A DNA stretch of 64,000 nucleotides from Sepiola atlantica (GCA_963556195.1 OY744544.1:48760421-48824420), one strand, 5' to 3'; counted from the stretch's first letter, positions 1-11,746 are shown. The notes: generated by a model from the sequence alone, not told the origin. Made by a program: numbers and translations.

Positions 1-3000
1 CAGGAGTGCTCATAAAGCCTCCTCGATTTTCAAAGTACCCGGCGTTGTCCAGGAGAAAAGTGCTCAATATCCTAGATAGAGCTACTGTAGTGATAGGTTT
101 AGAAAATATTTTAACGCCATCTCTGTTTCCCTTTGGACAATTTTGCAGCTGAAAAGGAGGGAGGATACCTAACTGATTTCAGTAGTCCCCAGGAGGCCTC
201 TTTGATTTTCAAAGTACTCGGCGTTGTCCGGGAAAAAAGTGCTCAATGTCCTGGATAGAGCTACTGTAGTGATAGGTTTGGATAATATTTTAACAGCATC
301 TACGCTGAAAAGGATGGGGTAATCGATAAGAGTTATTTCAGTAGTGCTCAGGGGGCCTCTTTGATTTTGAAATACTCGGCGTTGTCCGGGAAAAAAGTGC
401 TCAATATCCTAGATAGAGCTACTGTAGTGATAGGTTTGGAAAATATTTTAACGCCATCTTCGTTCCCCTTTGGACTATTTCGCAGATCAGAAGGAGAGAG
501 GATACCTAAGGGATTTCATGGGTGTTCATGAAGCCTTCTCGATTTTTAAAGTACTCGGCGTTGTCCGGGAGAAAAGTGCTCAATATCCTAGATAGAGCTA
601 CTGTAGTGATAGGTTTGGAAAATATTTTAACGCCATCTTCGCTCCCCTTTGGACTATTTCGCAGATCAGAAGGAGAGAGGATACCTAAGTGATATCAGTA
701 GTCCCCAGGAGGCCTCCTAGATTATCAAAGTACTCGGCGTTGTCCGGGAGAAAAGTGCTCAATGTCCTAGATAGAGCTACTGTAGTGATAGGTTTGGAAA
801 ATATTTTAACGCCATCTTCGTTCCCCTTTGGACTATTTCGCAGATCAGAAGGAGAGAGGATACCTAAGGGATTTCATGGGTGTTCATGAAGCCTTCTCGA
901 TTTTCAAAGTACTCGGCGTTGTCCGGGAGAAAAGTGCTCAATATCCTAGATAGAGCTACTGTAGTGATAGGTTTTGAAAATATTTTAACGCCATCTTCGT
1001 TCCCCTTTGGACTATTTCGCAGATCAGAAATAGAGAGGATACCTAAGTCATATCAGTAGTCCCCAGGAGGCCTCCTTGATTTTCAAAGTACTCGGCGTTG
1101 TCCGGGAGAAAAGTGCTCAATGTCCTAGATAGAGCTACTGTAGTGATAGGTTTGGAAAATATTTTAACGCCATCTTTGTTCCCCTTTGGACTATTTCACA
1201 GATCAGAACGAGAGAGGATACCTAAGGGATTTCAGGAGTGCTCATGAAGCCTCCTCGATTTTCAAAGTACTCGGCGTTGTCCGGGAGAAAAGTGCTCAAT
1301 ATCCTAGATAGAGCTACTGTAGTGATAGGTTTGGAAAATATTTTAACGCCGTCTTCGTTACCCTTTGGACTATTACGCAGATCAGAAAGAGAGAGGATAC
1401 CTATGTCATTTCAGTAGTCCCCAGGAAGCCTCCTTAATTATCAAAGTACTCGGCGTTGTCCGGGAGAAAAGTGCTCAATGTCCTAGATAGAGCAACTGTA
1501 GTGATAGGTTTGGATAATATTTTAACAGCATCTACGCTGAAAAAGATGGGGTAATCGATAAGAGTTATTTCAGTAGTGCTCAGGAGGCCTCTTTTATTTT
1601 TAAATACTCGGCGTTGTCCGGAGGAAAAGTGCTCAATATCCTAGATAGAGCTACTGTAGTGATAGGTTTGGAAAATATTTTAACGCCGTCTTCGTTCCCC
1701 TTTGGACTATTTCGCAGATCAGAAGGAGAGAGGATACCTAAGGGATTTCAGGAGTGCTCATGAAGCCTCCTCGATTTTCAAAGTACTCGGCGTTGTCCGG
1801 GAGAAAAGTGCTCAATATCCTAGATAGAGCTACTGTAGTGATAGGTTTAGAAAATATTTTAACGACATCTTCGTCTCCCTTTGGACAATTTTGCAGATGA
1901 AAAGGAGGGAGGATACCTAACTGATTTCAGTAGTCCCCAGGAGGCCTCCTTGATTTTCAAAGTACTCGGCGTTGTCTGGGAAAAAAGTGCTCAATGTCCT
2001 AGATAGAGCAACTGTAGTGATAGGTTTGGATAATATTTTAACAGCATCTACGCTGAAAAGGATGGGGTAATCGATAAGAGTAATTTCAGTAGTGCTCAGG
2101 AGGCCTACTTGATTTTGAAATACTCGGCGTTGTCCGGGAGAAAAGTGCTTAATATCCTAGATTGAGCTACTGTAGTGATAGGTTTTGAAAATATTTTAAC
2201 GCCATCTTAGTTCCTCTTTGGACTATTTCGCATATCAGAAGGAGAGAGGATACCTAAGTGATTTCAGTAGTCCCCAGGAGGCCTCCTTGATTATCAAAGT
2301 ACTCGGCGTTGTCCGGGAGAAAAGTGCTCAATGTCCTAGATAGAGCTACTCTAGTGATAGGTTTTGGAAAATATTTTAACGCCGTCTTCGTTCCCCTTTC
2401 GACTATTTCGCAGATCAGAAGGCGAGAGGATACCTAAGGGATTTCAGGAGTGCTCATGAAGCCTCCTCGATTTTCAAAGTACTCGGCGTTGTCCGGGAGA
2501 AAATGCTCAATGTCCTAGATAGAGCTACTGTAGTGATAGGTTTTGGAAAATATTTTAACGCCGTCTTCGTTCCCCTTTGGACTATTTCGCAGATCAGAAC
2601 GAGAGAGGATACCTGAGGGATTTCATGGGTGTTCATGAAGCCTTCTCGATTTTTAAAGTACTCGGCGTTGTCCGGGAGAAAAGTGCTCAATATCCTAGAT
2701 AGAGCTACTGTAGTGATAGGTTTGGAAAATATTTTAACGCCATCTTCGTTCCCCTTTGGACTATTTCGCAGATCAGAAGGAGAGAGGATACCTAAGTAAT
2801 TTCAGTAGTCCCCAGGAGGCTTCCTTGATTATCAAAGTACTCGGCGTTGTCCGGGAGAAAAGTGCTCAATGTCCTAGATAGAGCTACTGTAGTGATAGGT
2901 TTGGAAAATATTTTAACGCGATCTTCGTTCCTCTTTGGACTATTTCGCAGATAAGAAGGAGAGAGGATACCTAAGGGATTTCATGGGTGTTCATGAAGCC

Positions 3001-4090
3001 TCCTTGATTTTCAAAGTACTCGGCGTTGTCCGGGAGAAAAGTGCTCAATCTCCTAGATAGAGCTACTGTAGTGATAGGTTTTCAAAAATATTTTAACGCC
3101 ATCTTCGTTCCCCTTTGGACTATTTCGCAGATCAGAAGGAGAGAGGATACCTGAGAGATTTCAGTAGTCCCTAGGATGTCTCTTTGATTATCAAAGTACT
3201 CGGCGTTGTCCAGGAGAAAAGTGCTCAATGTCCTAGATAGAGCTACTGTAGTGATAGGTTTGGAAAATATTTTAACGCCATCTTCGTTCCCCTTTGGACT
3301 ATTTCACAGATCAGAAGGAGAGAGGATACCTAAGAGTTTTCAGTAGTGCTCATGAAGCCTCCTCGATTTTCAAAGTACTCGGCGTTGTCCGGGAGAAAAG
3401 TGCTCAATACCTTAGATAGAGCTACTGTAGTGATAGGTTTAGAACATATTTTAACGCCATCTTCGTTCACCTTTGGACAATTTTGCAGATGAAAAGGAGG
3501 GAGGATACCTAAGTGATTTCAGTAGTCCCCAGGAGGCCTCTTTGATTTTCAAAGTACTCGGCGTTGTACGGGAAAAAAGTGCTCAATGTCCTAGATAGAG
3601 CTACTGTAGTGATAGGTTTGGATAATATTTTAACAGAATCTACGCTGAAAAGGATGGGGAATCGATAAGAGTTATTTCAGTAGTGCTAAGGAAGCCTCTT
3701 TGATTTTCAAAGTACTCGGCGTTGTCCGGGAAAAAAAGTGCTCAATGTCCTATATAGAGCTACTGTAGTGATAGGTTTGGATAATATTTTAACGCCATAT
3801 TCGTTCCCCTTTGGACTATTTCGCAGATCAGTAGGAGAGAGGATACCTAAGTGATTTCAGTAGTCCTCAGGAGGCCTCCTTTATTATTAAAGTACTCGGC
3901 GTTGTCCGGGAGAAAAGTGCTCAATGTCCTAGATAGAGCTACTGTAGTGATAGGTTTGGAAAATATTTTAACGCCATCTTTGTTCCCCTTTGGACTATTT
4001 CGCAGATCAGAAGGAGAGAGGATACGTAAGTGATTTCAGTAGTGCTCATGAGGCCTCCTTGATTATCAAAGTACTCGGCGTTGACTGGGA
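1..4090. repeat. 179-bp tandem satellite array (24 units)
   Basis: The core GGCGTTG recurs at 41, 220, 378, 557, 736, 915, 1094, 1273, 1452, 1610, 1789, 1968, 2126, 2305, 2485, 2664, 2843, 3022, 3202, 3381, 3560, 3718, 3898 and 4077. Spacing is 179-180 bp for most units and 158 bp for five. The short units carry an alternative block with TACGCTGAAAAGGATGGGG in place of the segment TTCCCCTTTGGACTATTTCG. Every unit also holds AGTGCTCAATATCCTAGATA or a close variant. The array runs off the left edge of the window. Open frames inside it (for example 689-889 and 3851-4033) are the same phase of the repeat read twice, not genes. The unit includes an inverted form of the hairpin core seen at nearby Helitron ends, which suggests the array is part of a Helitron-derived element. 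Confidence 0.95.
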
Positions 4091-4117
4091 GAAAAGTGCT
4101 CAATATCCTATATAGAG

Positions 4118-4800
4118 CTATGATAAAAACTATCATGAGAGGATTGAAAAGGATGAAGACTTTCATGAGAGGATTGAAAATGATGAAGACTTTCATGAGA
4201 GGATTGAAAATGATGAAGACTTTCATGAGAGGATCGAAAATGATGAAGACTATCATGAGGGGATTGAAAATGATGAAGACTATCATAAGGGGATTGAAAA
4301 TGATGAAGAATGTCATGAGAGGATTGAAAATGATGAAGAATGTCATGAGAGGATTGAAAATGATGAAGAATAGACTGACAGGATTGAAAATGATGAAGAA
4401 TAGACTGACAGGATTGGAAATGATGAAGAATACCATGAGGGGATTTAAAATGATGACTAATATCATGAGGGGATTGAAAATGATGAAGAATATCATGAGG
4501 GGATTTAAAATAATGAAGAATATCATGAGAGGATTGAAAAAATGAAGAATATCATGAGAGGATTGAAAATTATTAAAAATATCATGAGCGGATTGAAAAT
4601 GATGAGGAATATTACGAGAGGATTGAAAATGAGCAAGAATATTATGAGGGGATTGAAAAGGATTAATAGTATGAGGAGATTGAAAATGATGAAGAATATT
4701 ATGAGGGGATTGAAAATGATTAATAGTATGAGGAGATCGAAAATGATGAATATAACGAGGGGAGTTAAAATGATGAAGGATATCATGAGGGGATTCAAAA
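4118..4800. repeat. 30-bp minisatellite
   Basis: About 22 units of roughly 30 bp with consensus ATCATGAGAGGATTGAAAAT followed by GATGAAGA plus a variable dinucleotide. Units degrade and shorten after about 4,540. Because 30 is divisible by three and the unit lacks stops in several frames, it gives long open frames on both strands: a ten-residue repeat close to MRGLKMMKTF on the plus strand and a hydrophobic repeat close to FIIFNPLMIV on the minus strand. These are by-products of the period. The block starts abruptly inside the last 179-bp unit and ends just before the terminal region at 4,950-5,108. Confidence 0.92.
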
Positions 4801-4949
4801 TATATAGTATGAACACCGGGGCGGTTATAAGTACCTATATAGAAGGCGCAGACAGTGGTGGTACTTTTTATAGAAATAAGTCATACTATTGCCCTGTGAA
4901 ACGTAGGATGAAATCGTGGGGAAGAAACAACTTTCGCAAAAGGCAAAAT

Positions 4950-5108
4950 TTAAAAGTAGCGACCAGGGTAGAGAAAAGTAGAAAGATAAAGAGACAGCTA
5001 TAGAGAGAGAAGGAGAGAAATAGAAGTTTTAATATAAAGATGTTACATACGCAATTTTTCTTCAATTATGTTTTTATGACCCCGAGCAACGCCGGGTAGC
5101 CCCGCTAG
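4950..5108 (+). mobile_element. Helitron-type 3' terminus
   Basis: A GA-rich stretch leads to TTTTAATATAAAGATGTTAC, then a hairpin of the form ACCCCGAGCAACGCCGGGT, then AGCCCCG and CTAG followed by T. A GC-rich hairpin about 10 bases upstream of a terminal CTRR, with T as the next base, is the standard Helitron 3' end. The same terminal 150 bp recurs at 19,610-19,774 and inverted at 34,800-34,990, which supports a mobile-element boundary here. The upstream satellite and minisatellite would then be the interior of one element. No Rep/helicase coding sequence is visible, so this copy is non-autonomous. Confidence 0.7.
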
Positions 5109-6041
5109 TGCCAAATAAAAGGGAAAATATCCATTTTTTTCCTAAAGAGTAGGGGTTAATGAAAAAAGTCAGCATGCCTGTTTTTTTATTCCTTTAATAT
5201 TGGGGGTGGGGGCAGAAATTTATTAAGAAGTGAAAGAAAACTTTAAATTAAAAAAGCTTACAATTTAAACAGAAAGTCTAATTTTGTTGGTTTGTATTTT
5301 AAGTAAAAGACATTTTTATTTCAGACTTTATATTTATATATTTTTGCTCTTTTATTTCATGAATAAATCATGTACTTAAAGAAAAAAAAAGAAACTCTAT
5401 CGTCACTAGAAAAGGGGAGGGTGAGAGAGAAAGGGAAGGACAGGTAGTGATGATGCCACATTTTATTTTTTATTATTTTTAAAGGAGTCCCCTCTCCTGA
5501 AAGAGAGAGACCAACACCTCTTTTTCTGTGAACTCGGTATATCTTTCTAGCTAGCTAAGACATCTTAGTTTCATCTAAATTATCTCCTTGATATTTTAAG
5601 AATGTTTTTGCATAATTTATTCACTTTTTATTAAATTACTTACATTAATAACTGTTAATTTACACAAAACTATTGTAGATACACAAGGAAAATAAAATAA
5701 TATAATCATAAATGAATAACAGCAAACATTAATTAATTATAGACGGTTAAAAAAGAAGTTATAAATTAGACAGATATTTGAATGTCTATGTGTTTCTTTA
5801 GTACGATATATACCGTATTTGAAAGCATATTGTATTATTGATTAAAATAACATCCCGTTTTGATGGTAGTATAGGAGTGATAAATAAAAAAAACTTTTGC
5901 ATTTATTCATTTGTATATATATATATATATATATATTAATTAATTATGACAATATATGTATTAGCATATACTATCAGTGCCTTTTAATTAGCAGACTCTT
6001 TACAAGATTCAGCTCGATGATTGTCAATCAGTAACAACAGC
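5109..6041. other. AT-rich sequence without a recognised gene
   Basis: No coding sequence is supported. It contains A-runs, a GA-rich patch near 5,410-5,450 and a TA dinucleotide run at about 5,914-5,935. ATTATGACAAT near 5,944 is matched by its reverse complement near 6,350, just outside the element at 6,042-6,314, so the inverted symmetry may extend beyond the clear arms. Confidence 0.6.
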
Positions 6042-6309
6042 ATATATAAGTCAGTTTCATTTTATATTCCAATAGCCATGTTTTTATTTTATTTTATGGA
6101 CATTTCAATCCAAGAACATTTTATTCTTTTGTGGATTTGTCTGATGATTTTGTAGTGTTGCAGAGACGATATTGACATAAAAATGTTGTTTGGCTCACGG
6201 CAAATGTAACGGATCGTTAAAAATACATCTCACATAAATGTTATGTTTTTTGGAAATGTGAAAAAAAAAATTAAAAACATGATTATTGGAATATAAAATG
6301 AAACTGACT

Positions 6310-6314
<5 letters not shown>
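6042..6314. mobile_element. MITE-like inverted-repeat element
   Basis: The left arm 6,042-6,084 (starts ATATATAAGTCAGTTTCATT) is matched almost exactly in reverse complement by 6,273-6,314 (ends AAAATGAAACTGACTTATAT). The arms are about 42 bp with two adjacent mismatches, separated by about 190 bp of non-coding sequence. TA-rich flanks on both sides are compatible with a TA target, as used by Tc1/mariner-type elements. That superfamily call is inference because no transposase is present. Confidence 0.7.
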
Positions 6315-6339
<25 letters not shown>

Positions 6340-6344
<5 letters not shown>

Positions 6345-7640
6345 GATTTACATTGTCATAATGAGTGATGGTGATATAAGTACGAAAATAAATATGTAAT
6401 ACATAAAGTTTTTTTTGTTATATGTATAAATATAAGTAAGGAAAAAGCAAGTGGAAAGATTTAAGAAAATGTAGTACAACAATAAAATAAAATGACATCT
6501 TTTTATTTGGAGGATACCTTCTAATGGAGGACAGATTTTTAAACTGCACCGCTTTATAAAATCCACTCCTAGTTTAAAACAAAAGTATTTTATTTAATTA
6601 AAGTGATTTTCAAAGAAAATAAATGATATAATTTATCGTTAATGAGCTGTAGATTGAAAATTTACTAAGAAAATGCATGTCTTATGAAAAATCAGTATCA
6701 ATATTAAAATTAATATTCTCACATGTGGAAAGTATTTTTTATGTTTAGTTTTGGATAATTCTTGAATCATAATTCTGTTTTTTTGTTTAATATAAAATTT
6801 AATTCAGGCTGTCATTATCCTTTAGTTAAAAAATGTAATGGTAAGGCGAAAACTGGAATAGATGAAAGTAGGTATTCCCAAACTAAAATTTTATTATCAT
6901 TATGCAAAACACAAATGATGGTATCATACTCAATCAGCCACCAAATTATGACAGTACAAAGTTTGTTGGATATTAGAAAATTAGAAGTCTTGTGTCCTTC
7001 CTTTTTGAGGCAGATGGATATTTATGCTGTTTTGCTTTTAATTTGTATTTTATTTAATGGGATTGTACCATGAATTAAAAAATCTAATAAAATTATTTTT
7101 GCGATAAAAGCCGACTAAAAAGATGATAAAAAATAATATAAAAATAAAAACTATTTTCAAAGAAATTTTACAAGAAACATTGTGTTTACAAATATGACAT
7201 TTGCAAGACAACCTCTCTGGTTCTGTATAATAAATGATTTTTTTCAACTTTCGTGTGTTGCCTTTTTACACCTCTGCCGTTTTAGATGTTTGAATTTCTG
7301 TCACCTGATGTATAGCTGTAAAGATTCATTGACTTCGATTAAAGTTTATTCATGAAATTTTCAAATAAATTGTCAACTGCAAATAAATACCATTTATTAA
7401 CAATTTGATAAAATATGAAAGAAATAGTCACATAAACTATTAAAAAATGTATCCATTATTGTGTATCCCTATTTACTTGCAAAATGAGTGCAAAATTAGA
7501 CAAGATCGGTTTTTACTTAGGGGAATATCCATCTGCCTCAAAAAGGATGTAGAAGAATCTCACCTCCTCTGTCCTCACACAGAACAGATACTCTATTTTG
7601 ATCCCAGCACGAAGGTTGGGAAGTTGTGTGTATTTGGTAG
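6340..7640. other. AT-rich sequence without a recognised gene
   Basis: Short open frames at 6,762-7,073 and 7,447-7,656 have no recognisable domain and strongly biased AT-rich composition. I regard them as chance. No repeats of note. Confidence 0.55.
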
Positions 7641-7647
7641 AGAAAGC

Positions 7648-7730
7648 AACATGTAATTTCCTAGTTTACAGATGTCATCCAGATATGTTTTTCTTTTTAA
7701 TGAAATCAGGATTTATCTATTTATGTATTG
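7648..7730 (-). repeat. Left inverted arm flanking the LINE
   Basis: Read on the minus strand this begins CAATACATAAATAGATAAAT and ends AAACTAGGAAATTACAT. The plus strand at 11,667-11,746 reads TAATACATGAATAGATAAAT at the start and AAACTAGGAAATTACCA at the end, with a few small gaps between. The two arms therefore bracket the minus-strand LINE in inverted orientation. Confidence 0.6.
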
Positions 7731-7899
7731 TTTTTAAAAAATTATCAATTTAATAACATTAACTAATACATATTTTTATGTAAGTATTACCTTTCTTTTT
7801 AATGTTTAAAAAAAAAATGGGTGTTTTCATTTTTTATTTGATAAATAAATTTTGAATTGAAATGTGTGTGTTGTGTTGGCATCTGTCAGTCGCAATGAC

Positions 7900-8382
7900 T
7901 ATGGATGAGCGCTGTATTGGGATGTTGCTTGTGTGCATCTTCTTATGTGACTGTAGAGGCCAATTCTTGATTTACATTATACAACAGTCTTCATGTGTCA
8001 AGGCTGTAGTTCTACTACAGCCTTGACATACAAAGTGTGTCACTTCGGCTGGTTGGTCTGCCTGTTGGCTTGCTCTTCTCTTAACTCTCTTCACAGCGTT
8101 TTCACTGATGATTATTACCTGGCGTATCTGTTTCTTCCAGGCAGGTCTGTCAGCTGCAGAGGCTTTCCATGTATTGATGTCTATTGAGTAAGTCTTCATA
8201 TCTCGCTTGCAGACATCCTTGAAGCAGAAATGGGGCTGACCCTTTTTTCTTGAGCCTGAGGGAAGCTGGCCATAGAGAAGGTCTTTAAGGATGCACCCAT
8301 CATCCATCCTGCGCACATGGCCCAGCCATAGGGAGTAGATAGATGGAATGCTTGCTCTTTGCAGAACATCATTGTTGCTCAC
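7900..8382 (-). pseudogene. LINE ORF C-terminal domain
   Basis: The minus-strand frame 8,382-7,972 contains IYSLWLGHVRRMDDGCILKD and LLYGQLPSGSRKKGQPHFCF, then KDVCKRDMK, then VCQGCS. This conserved tail with an H/C cluster follows the RT in many animal LINEs. The extension of the cluster (a LQSHKKMH-like stretch near 7,940) lies in another frame. It is the end of the LINE protein, with no independent function. Confidence 0.75.
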
Positions 8383-8611
8383 TCTGTCCTACCATGTGAT
8401 ACCAACTATTCTACGTAAACACCTCTTATAGAAGACCTGGAGTTTTCTATCCTGTGTAGAGTATATGGTCTAGAACTCACTCCCATACAGTAGGACACTG
8501 AGAACACATGCTCTGTAGATGGTCATCTTGGTAGAAGTGGTAAGGTGGCTGTTTTCCCAGACTCTATTAGTTAGTTTAGAGAGGGTTGTGGATGCCTTAC
8601 CAATCCTTTTG

Positions 8612-9991
8612 TTAGGATCTACGTCCAATGAGAGGGTGTCTGAAGCAGTGGAACCTAGGTACTGAAACTGGTGAACGACCTCTAATGGTGTGCCTTGGAT
8701 TGAAATGCTTGGTGGGCAGGCGGTTGTTTATCCCATAAACTTGAGTTTTCTTCTGGCTGATGGTGAGGCCGAACAGGCTGCAATCATCAGCAAACCTGCC
8801 CATCAGTCTTTGGAGACCCCCTCCATGATGCGATGCTATGGCTGCATCATCGGCAAACAGTATGCCCCTGATCTGAACTGACCTGGTCTTAGTCTTGGAG
8901 CAGAGCCTGGCGATATTGAAAAGACTACCGTTAAATCTGGAGTGCAGGTAGATACCATCTGCTGTGTTCTTGAAGGCATGGATCAGGAGTAGGGTAAAGA
9001 AGAAGAATGTCAGGGCCAACACACAGCCTTGTTTGACACCACTCTTCACCCCAAACCCAGCAGACATGTCGCCGTTAAACTGCACAGTGCTCATCATGCC
9101 AGCGTGGAAGGATCTTATGATGCTGAGGAGTTTTGGTGGGCATCCGATTAGTGGGAGAATCTTGAATAGACCGTCTCTGCTCACAAGATCGCTTTGGTCA
9201 TGTCTATAAAGGCGAGATACAAAAACTGGTTTTGTTCTCTGCACTTCTCTTGCAGCTGGTGTAGGGAGAAGATCATATCGATGGTTGATCTCTTTGAACG
9301 AAAGCCGCATTGAGGTTCCGGGTAAATTTGATCGGCAAGAACTTGCAGTCACACTAGTACTATGCGTGCGGATAGCTTGCCAATGAAACTAAACAGTGAG
9401 ATCACAGTAGTTGTTGCAGTCACTCTGGTTCCCTTTGTGTTTGTAGAGTGTGATGATGTTTGCATCTCTCATGTCCTGAGGCACTAAGCCTTCTCTCCAG
9501 CACTGTATCAAAAGGCTAGTTTTTCCACTTTTTAAGACCTCTGCTGGAATATAGTCCTTTCCTGGGGCTTTTCCAGATGGTAGTCTGTCTATTGCCCTGG
9601 ATAGTGCTTCCATGGAAGGATGTTCGTCGAGCTCATGTATCAGGGGGAGATGATCAATGGTATCCACGGCAGACTGATGTACCATGTTTTCCCTGGAGTA
9701 AAGCTTGGTGTAGTGTTCTACCCATCTGTCCAGCTATTTGACTTTGTCTGGTATGGGTTCACCAGACTTGGACTTCCGTGGTGCAGTTTTGTTGATAATG
9801 GATCCAGTAGTACTCCTGATCTCGTCATACATGTTTTTCACGTTGCCTGTATCGGTTGTCCGCTGAATAGTCTTGGAGAGGTCCATCCAGTAGTTGTTTG
9901 CAGCTTTACTGACAGCCTTTTGGACTGCACTTCTGGAAGACCTCAGGGCAGCCAGCAATGTAGGAGATGGGTTGGCCTTGTATGAAAGCAA
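8612..9991 (-). pseudogene. LINE reverse transcriptase region (broken)
   Basis: Three minus-strand pieces line up in order. 9,734-9,991 is the linker with a DEIRSTTGSI segment. 9,389-9,685 is the RT N-terminal part with LPSGKAPGKDYIPAEV and DANIITLYKHKG. 8,612-9,352 is the core, with SGVKQGCVLA and the catalytic motif FADDAAI near 8,837-8,861, and QKKTQVYG beyond it. The two catalytic aspartates are intact, but frames change between pieces and part of the fingers/palm is missing between 9,352 and 9,389. It is the polymerase of the LINE above. Confidence 0.85.
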
Positions 9992-10299
9992 GGATGAATG
10001 TTTTGCCTCGATTAGAGGGTAGAGAGTAGCAAAATTTGCATCATACCAGTCATTGCGTTTGCAGCCTGTCCTCCTCCCAAAGTCTTTGAGAGCTGTAGAG
10101 CTGGTGTAATTCTTGAGTGTTTCCCACTATTCAGATGCAGGCTGACTGTGATCTCCTTTCAAGCTGGAGGAAAACATCACATTGAATTCCGTCATGTGGT
10201 CTGGGTGTTGAGTCTTGTTAACGTCAATACATGCAATACCCTCCTGTTTAGTGCGGGAGAAATTTTTGGGTTGTAGTTTAACCTTACTGCATACTAAGG

Positions 10300-10790
10300 A
10301 ATGACCTCTATCACATTGTCATTGCATTTACCAACTCCAAAGTTACCGAGGCAGCTTGGACACTTACATGCGCATTAAAGTCCCCAAGTATGATAAGGTC
10401 TTCGTCCTGTGGGAATGCCTTGATGGTACCATCCAGTGGAGTGTAGAAGTACTCCTTTGTGTTGTTAAGTGCTGCAGGTGTTGGAGCGTACACACGCAAT
10501 AGATTAATTGATCCATTAGGCATTCAGTGGCTGAATCACAGAGTTGTACATTTTGAAGCAGTGAGTTTCCGACTGTGAAACCAACACTGTTGTCGCGGAC
10601 TTCCTCTTTCTTCTCCCCTTGCCAGAAGAAGGTATAGTCTGATTCCTTTAGGCATCCGGAGTCTCCTAAGTGAGTTTCTTGTAGAGCAGCAATGTCTACA
10701 ATAGCTTGTTGTTGATGATGGCAGTTTCTCGGATATCGGAGATGTTGAGTATGTCAGTAGATAGGCCAGTCGTCATAGTACGAACATTCT
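10300..10790 (-). pseudogene. LINE endonuclease domain (broken)
   Basis: Minus-strand translation upstream of 10,523 shows the pattern DIAALQETHLGDSGCLKESD followed by YTFFWQG and then VGFTVGNSLL. The open piece 10,311-10,523 contains LIILGDFNAHV. The QET and GDFN motifs are the metal-binding and catalytic motifs of the AP-endonuclease family that nicks target DNA for LINE insertion. The segment is split across at least two frames. An APE domain upstream of an RT fixes the element class. Confidence 0.8.
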
Positions 10791-11666
10791 AGCATCCTAG
10801 CCTAAGTGCTGGTTTAGTTGTACTTCTTTTGTTTTTGTTTGGTGCAATGGTTGCTGACTACTTGTTGGAATGATCCTATGCCTTACACACCCAGTAGGGA
10901 AGGTGGCCAGTGGCAGGATAGCACCTTACTGCTCAGCTTTATGGCAGATAGTAGCTGTTCAATGAGGTTAAATAACTTCTCCCACCGTCGGGATCGACTC
11001 CTGGCACCCAACTGTATGCCAGTTGAACTGTAGGCTTATAACCGGTAACTGTCGCTCCCCTGCTGGGTCCTATACAGATGCATAGCTGAAGTTTTCTCTC
11101 CAGGCCGCTGGCCAGGGCAGATCTATGGCGAGACTGACTTACCCAAGTGTCAGAATCCCCCTTCTCGGACTTGCTGATGTTGCCCAGAGGAATGGAAGTA
11201 CCAGTACGTCCAGCACCAGGTTGACTGCAGTAGCTGCCAGAGCAGAGCTGAGTACAGCGCTTGTTTGCCTGTGGGGCTACACTCCAGATTTTCTGTTGGG
11301 GTTTACTCCCTTAGCCTTTAACGAATCAACAAATAACCACAAGGCAGTGATACTATTTACCCATAGCTGGGGGCCTGTTCATGGGCATCAGGGCTTGTCC
11401 ATACAGCGATTGGCCTAGTATGTTTGTGGGCAGATCACCTCCGAGTTTCCTACAATTCTACTTGAGTCCGCAAGGTACTCAATTGACGTGCGTCGCCACG
11501 GGAAAGCACTGCATGAAGCTTGGCTATGTACTGACAGGGAAGACTTACGCACTCTGCTCCCTTTTCACCTAGGCTAGTCAGCAGTGGGGACTGTGAGAGG
11601 AAGGTGACAAGTACACCACACTTGATGCATTAATAGGCCATTGGACACACTAAATTAAATAGAAAT

Positions 11667-11746
11667 AATACATGAATAGATAAATTATGGTTTTCCTAAC
11701 ATCAATAACATATCGGACACCTGGAAACTAGGAAATTACCAAACAA
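11667..11746 (+). repeat. Right inverted arm flanking the LINE
   Basis: Partner of 7,648-7,730. Roughly three quarters of positions match over about 80 bp when the left arm is reverse complemented. The arms could be terminal repeats of an older element into which the LINE inserted, or two inverted copies of one dispersed repeat. Confidence 0.6.

Larger units (their letters stand above)
7870..11630 (-). mobile_element. APE-type non-LTR retrotransposon (degraded LINE)
   Basis: Read on the minus strand from right to left, the order is about 0.8 kb of upstream sequence (about 11,630-10,800), an apurinic-type endonuclease (about 10,790-10,300), a linker, a reverse transcriptase (about 9,690-8,612) and a C-terminal region with a WLGHVRRMDDG motif and a cysteine/histidine cluster (8,382-7,900). 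This order and the C-terminal motif are typical of metazoan APE LINEs of the RTE/Jockey-like groups; I cannot fix the clade. The coding frame is broken by many frameshifts and stops. The 3' end lies near 7,870, just after a TG-rich stretch; no clear target duplication was found. Confidence 0.85.

Noticed and set aside
689..889. Short frame repeated at 3,851-4,033
   Set aside because: It is the same phase of the 179-bp satellite unit and is not conserved across units.
1..4090. CRISPR-like array
   Set aside because: Units are continuous tandem repeats without unique spacers, in an animal-type genome.
3939..5003. Plus- and minus-strand frames of 97-195 codons
   Set aside because: They are products of a stop-free 30-bp minisatellite.
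11125..11572. Plus-strand frames of 97 and 63 codons
   Set aside because: They lie on the antisense side of the 5' region of the minus-strand LINE and have no domain.
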